This document shows, one piece after another, positions 58,301 to 64,000 of a DNA stretch of 64,000 nucleotides; positions within the stretch are counted from its first letter, which is position 1; the number at the start of each line of letters is the position of its first letter. The notes below the pieces were generated by a model. The model was given only the letters and a program-made list of their open reading frames with translations, was not told the DNA's origin and did no database searches. The stretch is from Rhytidiadelphus loreus (lineage: Eukaryota; Streptophyta; Bryopsida; Hypnales; Hylocomiaceae), in NCBI GenBank assembly GCA_947034895.1, contig OX344761.1, positions 72,043,839-72,107,838 on the forward strand, given 5' to 3'. The position numbers and the translations under genes were made by a program.

Positions 58301-58461
58301 TCACAATTGTCTTTGCTGTGTATCAACGAATGCGTGTTCTTGTTGTGCAGGCTGAAGGATTCTGGCCGCCTGAGGCTGTCATGGATATGCTAAAGAAGAT
58401 TGATGCAATGAACTTAGAACAGGAAGAACTTACAAATGTACAGAAAGCAGTGAGTGCTTAA
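55352..58461 (+). CDS. Plastid-targeted DUF1818 protein
   Basis: Proposed exons: 55352-55727, 56465-56565, 56698-56766, 56898-56966, 57340-57414, 57565-57576 (12-nt microexon) and 58351-58461, all GT-AG with consistent phase, giving 270 residues. The first about 60 residues are Ser/Ala/Arg-rich without acids, fitting a chloroplast transit peptide. An acidic stretch follows (SYDDEEDEYGGDIKLECDES). The rest is the DUF1818 domain known from cyanobacteria and plants: LEGEGWRLGYE, GGWSLALTASEFNDFCYLIQ, LWMECS and, at the end, AEGFWPPEAVMDML. Function of the family is unknown; its cyanobacterial distribution suggests a photosynthesis-lineage role in the plastid. Without the microexon the protein loses ELRR before AEGFW, where relatives have an Arg-Arg pair. 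Intron 1 is expanded by tandem repeats. Confidence 0.85.
55774..56458 (+). repeat. Three tandem copies (212-227 bp) filling DUF1818 intron 1
   Basis: Units start with GAATTGCAATGT at 55774, 55986 and 56213 and contain TTTCTC-TGCTTCGATGAT, GGGATAGCCCTAGGA and GTGGAACCTACAG in order. The third is the most diverged. Almost all of the 737-bp intron is this array. Confidence 0.85.
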
Positions 58462-59475
58462 CGTTTTAGCTGGTCAGAATTCTGGTCTAGAAGTGAAAAC
58501 AGGTCTGTTTTTTTTCTGGCGAAGGATTGCCATGCGTACCATGCTCTACCTCCCTGCAGGTGCTTGAACGTTATAGTTTTGTGGTGTCAGTAGTTTCGGT
58601 TATTCGGTAGCAGAGAGGGTCTGAATTCGTAGTTGGAACAGCAAATTCACTATAGATTTCGTAGAGGTCACAATCGGACTCCGTATTCTGAACAAGTGCT
58701 GCATCGAGAATCACATACATTCCAGATTCACCTCCTTCCCCCAATCCTGAGAACCAGCCTTCGAGTTTCAATGTACTACAGTTTGAGCGTCTCATGTAAT
58801 AGCAGGATGAATCCTGCTCTCTCGTTAACAGCGTGACAACTGACAAGGTTTCAGTAAAGGTTATTGCACTAGGCACAGCAAATTTGTAGGGTCCTCATTG
58901 TGTCTCTAGAGGAAGCCATGATCTTTAGAAGTGAATTCACTTCAGTGAATTCTGTACAATAAGGTACACGACCTGTTTCTCACCAGGGCCCCATTTGTGC
59001 AAAGATAGGGTGACCTATTTTCATGAATGAGGGGAATGTGATGTGGTTTAGCAACTTCATTATTGTGCCGTGACAAATAACACATTGACACTTAATGGAG
59101 TTACTAAGACAAGTTTTTAGTTTTGCGGTTCTTGGAAATAGGCTTGCCTATTCGTTGAGAATAAGTTGAATTGTAAATGACTACACTTCCTTAATTTCTA
59201 TTGATTCCAAACTTGATGAAAAATTAGAAAAAAATATTGCAATCTTCAATAATTATTTTCATTCCTTGACCATCATTCAATTTATGCCTTGGAGGCTTGC
59301 CTCATATTATATGAACTTAAATTACACTTATAAATAGTGTGTAAAAGTAGTTACTATGGTTGTTAAAATAGTGCTTCCATTAAGTGAGGGCATATTGGAA
59401 TATGTTAAGGGGATGGTTTTAGGTGTTGTTTAGTAAGATGGAAGTAGAAAGGATAGTGTTTGATTGATATGCTCC
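58462..59475. other. 3' flank of the DUF1818 gene
   Basis: The first about 500 bases are less AT-rich and may hold the 3' UTR. An open frame on the minus strand (58571-58876) has no recognised product. Nothing else seen. Confidence 0.4.
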
Positions 59476-59479
59476 CACT

Positions 59480-59650
59480 TGCAATTATGTCATTGAATTT
59501 AAGCAAACAAAACTAAGTGTACGTGGTTTAGTTTGCTTTCTAGAACAATCTCACCATTGGGATTAGTGTGTTTCAATTCCATTTTAGAACTATCAACAAT
59601 TTAATTTTTCCTTCTATCTTTTACCTGCCTTGACTTAATCCCTCAAGGCT
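59480..59650 (-). repeat. Dispersed repeat family C, copy 4 (inverted, partial)
   Basis: The reverse complement carries GGAATTGAAACACACTAATC, CCAATGGTGAGATTG and AAGCAAACTAAACCACG, matching the middle of copies 1-3. Confidence 0.65.
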
Positions 59651-59869
59651 TGAAAAAACAAATGCATCCTTTTCAAATTTTTGATGGCAAATTCTCGGTA
59701 AGGTAAAACAAATCTCAATATTTTGTAAAGTTGGGTCTTGTAGAGTAATAAGTTGACATATTTGTTGCATTTTTGGATTTTTCAAAATTTAAATGTGAAA
59801 ACTATTGAAATTTTTTATTTGGGAAATGTAGTTGATTATATAGAAGGGGAGAGTGGGTATAAATTTTGG

Positions 59870-60101
59870 CATTAGATGTTTTCTTGGGCCTCCGGTAGAC
59901 TGTTTCAGGTTTGTTCCCTTTACTATTCCCCCGTAGTGAAGGAACAACTGGCTAGTTGAAAAAAAAAAATGGGAGAAATGAATTAGCCACCTCTTGGCCA
60001 CATTGGACAGACCACTACAGTGTCACTGTAGCAATCACATTCCTTGGTTATCACAACATTATAACTTGCGGTCTCTTGGAGGCCCGAAAAAACATCTAAT
60101 G
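59870..60101. mobile_element. MITE family D, copy 3 (best preserved ends)
   Basis: Left end CATTAGATGTTTTCTTGGGC, CTCCGGTAGACTG; the right end inverted reads CATTAGATGTTTTTTCGGGC, CTCCAAGAGACCG. The 232-bp interior matches 35994-36276 (TTGTTCCCT, CCGTAGTGAAGGAAC, CCACCTCTTGGCCACAT). No open frame. No clear target duplication. Confidence 0.8.
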
Positions 60102-60655
60102 ATAGGATATGAGTGAAAGGAATGGTGGATTTTTTTTGAAGATGCTCTAAAGATATATTGTTAATATCAACCATTGAATTTCAAAAATTGACATCTATAT
60201 ACATATATATTTGGTCAATTTTTCCTTTTCTTTTCTCACTTTTGTTTTGAAAATGTGTATAAATTCAAGGGTTTTTTTTTTCCTTTTTCAAATTACAAGA
60301 AATACTACGTTTGCTTTGAATTCTAATCCAATTTTTTTTTGGGGGGAAAAAAACATTATTTATCTTCTTGTAATCTTTCTTCCTCAAAGGCTATGTTTTG
60401 TGCCTTTAAGTTGATCATCCAAATTGTTACAATCTAAAAATCCAATGGTCAATATTTTCCACAATTTGTTTAATGCATACTAAACAAAATAGTCTTTACT
60501 TTTGTATGCTTAAAATTTAAAATCTCAAGCATGTCTATATGCATAAAAATATCAAAGTGGGATGATTCATTGAAAAACTCTTTTGTCAAGAAGTTGTTAG
60601 GCCTTTAGGGGTTAACCATTTTTTTTAAAAGGAAAATCACAAGGGATTGTTTTGA

Positions 60656-60930
60656 CATTAGAGGAAATCAGTTAGCTATAGATGGCCGTGTGTTCCCTGA
60701 GTTCCCTAGCTCTATGAACTTGGCCACATCAAATAATTATTTTTAATTATTTTTAAACTATTTTTTTGATAAAAAATTATTTTATTATTATTATTATTTT
60801 AATACTAGTTTAAAAAAAATATTTATATTTATATTTTTTAATTATTTTTCATTTTGTTTGCATACCTTTGGTTCACAGTCAAAGGAATAGGCTTGAAACA
60901 ACCTTCCCTAGCCTGAAATCTCTTCTAATG
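60656..60930. mobile_element. MITE family D, copy 4 (diverged)
   Basis: Left end CATTAGAGGAAATCAG; right end inverted CATTAGAAGAGATTTCAG. Shares GTTCCCT, CTTGGCCACATCA with other copies. AT-rich interior. Confidence 0.6.
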
Positions 60931-60934
60931 ATTT

Positions 60935-61830
60935 TCTCCTCAACTCTCAACTCAATTCTTCAGTGTAATTTTTTTTTAATTTACAATTGGTAGTACAAAA
61001 ATTTTAAGTTAAGAGGATTCAAAGCCTTATAATCTAGTCGTTGTACTTATTGGCACAATACTATATAATTTCTCTTGGTACAATGCTGGTATAACCTGAG
61101 CTATTGCCATAGCCATTAGTATGTCATTTGTCAATGCCACATTTACAAACAATATTTTATTAAAAACTTCTACATAATGTAGAAAGAACAAACCATTCAA
61201 AATTTTATTTTAAGGCTATCTTAAATAACAATTTCATTAGAATTTGTTTCAAAAACTAGAAATTGAAGAGAAAAAAGCACTTGTTGTTTAAGAAGATGTG
61301 CTAATGCAATATTTCTATTATGTAGACATTAAGGGTCAACTTCTAAATTTGGAAACTCCACACATATGATTCTATCTACATCTACCGACATCTCTATTTT
61401 ATTTTCAACAAAGACCATGTTTTTGGAAATCTTTGATAAAAATGTGAATAATAGTCTCCCCCAATTGCCCATGTCTTATGATATCTTGTAAACATTGTCT
61501 ATCCTTTAGTTGGAAAATCTTAGCAACTAAATCAATCATTTGAATATATATATAATATTAAGTAGGTAGGGTCACGACCCTTGTCACAATTTTTGTCACA
61601 AAATTTGTCACGTTTTCATCTTGAAGAGATCATTCAATTATTCACCCAACGTTCACAATGAAAACCTAGAGAACAACAAGCATTCCTGAATCACCATTCC
61701 TAAATTCCTGAATTCATGAGCATTCCTGAATTCATCATGCTCATGTTTCACTTGTCTCTTACCCTATCCATACAATATATATAGGTTTGGCTAGTTAGTA
61801 CATACATACACACACACACACATGCATACG
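60935..61830. other. AT-rich intergenic DNA
   Basis: No gene. A short repeat of CATTCCTGAATTCAT lies at 61680-61745 and a CA microsatellite at 61803-61822. Confidence 0.5.
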
Positions 61831-61836
61831 TTTGTT

Positions 61837-62065
61837 TTAACCCCTTAACGCCTCAATCCTTTTTCTAATTTTGACACATTTTTGCTTATATCTTTGTAAA
61901 GAAATATCATTTACCGCAATTTCATGAAATTGATCATTATGGAAGGTTGTCTTTTCAAGATTCAAGTGTTACATTGGATGAATGAAAAGTTAGTTGGACA
62001 AAACAACGCCTCAAAGCCCTCTATTCATCGTCTAGAATATGGATGTCAAAGCGCTTAAGGGTTAA
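61837..62065. mobile_element. MITE family E, copy 2 (intact ends)
   Basis: Begins TTAACCCCTTAACGC and ends GCGCTTAAGGGTTAA, an imperfect terminal inverted repeat. The 229-bp interior matches 52926-53160. TTAA at both tips may be part of the ends or a target duplication. Confidence 0.8.
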
Positions 62066-62069
62066 GGGA

Positions 62070-63212
62070 TGTATATTGAAAGGGGGTGCACATTTTGAGG
62101 TTGAAGTGAGGGAGGTTTTCTTCACGTTGTAACCTCCTTGTTTATTGCAATATGAATGCATGTAAATTGGGTTTATAGTAGAATAATAGTAGATAATGTA
62201 ATGACATCAGGACATTATTCATAAGGGGAACAGTGAGGAGATGACAATCAAGTAGCCTTTATTTAAGTGGTATTCATTTTTTGGAAATTCTTGGAAGGTT
62301 GTGATCTTAATCATTCATTGATCTTCCAAAAGATGTAATGTACACTCCCAAATGACAGCATGAATTGTTGCAATCAATCACAAAATTGCTAAAGCTGCAA
62401 CTTGTATATTCATATTCAAAATTCCGCTATTCAATTAAGAATACCCATTTTGAATTCGACATTGCAGTCTTGCACTGGCTCGCAGTAATTATCTTTACCT
62501 TTGAGATGAAGCTTCCTAGTGATACCTCAATACTATTGCATACAATCTTGAAGAAATGTCGCACAACCCCAATGATTCCAGATTTTTGCTCTAAACTACA
62601 TAATCTACAGCAAAGAATTCAAAAAGCTTTTGAATCCACTGACTACAATCATTGATACCAGTATTACAAAACCTTTTCTTTCTACGTACCGTGTTTCATT
62701 ATCTACAAGTAAGATTAATTATGTACAAGTGAACACCTGCATGAATCTAAGGATCCATTTCTATTGGGAGATGAGGAATGAAAATGAATTCCTCTGACAG
62801 TAAAACATGCCTACTACTCCCAACTGGATTCACCACGGATACCTTTCTCCTTTGCTGTTCGAGTATTCTGCAAAGAGGGCGAAGCAAAATTTCAGTCTTT
62901 CAGTCCAGAAGTAAATTGCTAAATCCCACAAAACCATTCACAGTCAACAAGTGCGTCCTTCTCTCTCAAGTAGGTTATGTTAGCTGAAACTTGACTTGTT
63001 GCGGGAGCATTCTTTACCAATACAATGAGGTCTCTTTCGATATCCGATGCAATAAACGTGAAATGTAGCACTTGTCAAGCTATCTGTCAATTAAGATGTC
63101 TTCCAGATACCTTCCCTTTCAGGCATTCTCTGAGGTAAAGTTGAGGTAAAGTTGCAAATCTAGGCATAAGTGAAGGCACAGTTGTCACTCCGAATGATTA
63201 AGTAATGGACAA
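62070..63212. other. Intergenic DNA and probable 3' UTR of the symporter gene
   Basis: Composition becomes more balanced toward the minus-strand gene that ends at 63213, so the right part probably is its 3' UTR. Plus-strand frames at 62365 (96 codons) and 62778 have no recognised product and poor context. Confidence 0.35.
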
Positions 63213-64000
63213 TTAAGCCCAGTAAACAATGATATGAGCGAGATAAAGAAGAGCGGATTCCCATCTCACTTGAGTGGAGAGACTTCCATCGATCGACAAG
63301 CTGCCATGTTTCTTAGCGTGACGCTTGGCCCAAGCATCCACAACCACACATGCATTTGCATCGCCCCAGACGTTGACAGTGGTTCGAACCATGCCGAGGA
63401 GCCAGTCTACCGAGTACAACACAGCCACGTCGGGAATGTACGCTTGTAACCCCAAAGCCTGTTGTCCCAGAGCCATTGGCTTCAGCTTTGAAGACATGGC
63501 AGAATGTAACAGCAAAAGGCTGCTGTGGAAATACTATATGCAAAGGTGGAGGTAGACTGAGAAAGGGAAACAAATAAAAAGGCTAAATAGTACAAATAAG
63601 AAGAGAATGAAGTGGGTCAAGCTAAGGAGTGACCTGCAAGATAGTGATCATAGACACCAGGGCGGAGTTGGGAATGGAAGCAGAGCCCATTGCTGCCAGT
63701 GTGGCAGTTAAGGCCACCACTACCACGCTGCCAACTGACAATGATAACCCATGCGCCTGCAACCAGCATCAACTTCAATTACTTTTTGCAATAAATTTTC
63801 ATTTCCTTCTCTTCTAAAGAGATGTACTCCGAATGCCCAAAGGACACCATTGCTGCGTATTTTTAATATTGGATGTCAAGAGAATTCCTATAGGAGATAG
63901 AAAATACTGTAACTGTTAAAAACCTGATCCTGACTTCTATTGACTGACCCCTGTTTCCAACAGCAACTAATCTATTCATGCACTTTATTCGCCTTCAACT
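63213..64000 (-). CDS. SLC1/DAACS-type dicarboxylate-amino acid symporter, C-terminal part
   Basis: The gene runs leftward and its start lies beyond the window. Two exons are seen: 63756-63634 and the last, 63458-63213, separated by a 175-bp GT-AG intron, phase 0. Residues read LTATLAAMGSASIPNSALVS then, across the junction, LQ-ALGLQAYIPDV, VLYSVDWLLGMVRTTVNVWG and DANACVVV. This is the C-terminal core of the glutamate/dicarboxylate:cation symporter family: the Ala/Gly-Ser-Pro loop (HP2), and TM8 with the VDWLLDR-RTT-NV-GD signature that binds substrate. Here the usual Asp-Arg of VDWLLDR is Gly-Met, and an Arg follows. The tail is polar and short. It is probably a plasma-membrane or organelle uptake carrier; substrate not determinable. 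63757-64000 looks like intron. Confidence 0.85.

Noticed and set aside
1..64000. CRISPR arrays, bacterial operons, rRNA genes, phage modules
   Set aside because: Intron-bearing plant genes and TE content show nuclear eukaryotic DNA; no regular spacer arrays or rRNA sequence were seen.

Overview
This is nuclear DNA from a plant. Genes with short GT-AG introns and plant-type products (an NFD4/nodulin-like MFS transporter, an SFT2 vesicle protein, a LEA/LTI65-like stress protein, a chloroplast-targeted DUF1818 protein) sit as small GC-richer islands in very AT-rich, repeat-filled intergenic DNA. The short introns, low gene density and an SLC1-type dicarboxylate/amino-acid symporter gene suggest a seed-free land plant (bryophyte, lycophyte or fern). 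I cannot name the species.

Layout. 1-21.4 kb is gene-free and transposon-rich. It holds a broken hAT-type transposase (1.8-3.6 kb, minus strand), two copies of a 0.8-1.0 kb terminal-inverted-repeat element (0.75 and 19.0 kb), a 246-bp tandem array (7.1-8.3 kb) whose family recurs at 17.8-19.0 kb, and LINE 3' ends. 22.7-25.5 kb carries the MFS gene (3 exons). 29.2-31.5 kb carries the SFT2 gene (4 or 5 exons). 32.4-34.0 kb holds the wreck of a two-AP2-domain (ANT/AP2 class) transcription factor gene. 34-39.6 kb is AT-rich repeat DNA. 40.2-42.5 kb carries the LEA-like gene, with ABRE-like elements upstream. 42.7-55 kb is a gene desert packed with fold-back elements and MITEs (CACTA-, Stowaway- and unknown-type). 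55.35-58.46 kb carries the DUF1818 gene, probably with a 12-nt microexon. 58.5-62.3 kb is again MITE-rich. The window closes inside a minus-strand SLC1-type symporter gene (last two exons seen).

The genes look like independent single units, each with its own promoter; nothing indicates a cluster or joint pathway. I found no wholly new biological system. The most unusual signals are an interleaved A-B-A'-B' inverted repeat at 5.04-5.14 kb, long near-perfect hairpins at 45.2 and 52.2 kb, a four-copy MITE family with CATTAGATG ends, a frame-preserving stop-free intron in the LEA-like gene, the predicted microexon, and the AP2 relic studded with inverted and direct copies of one short sequence.
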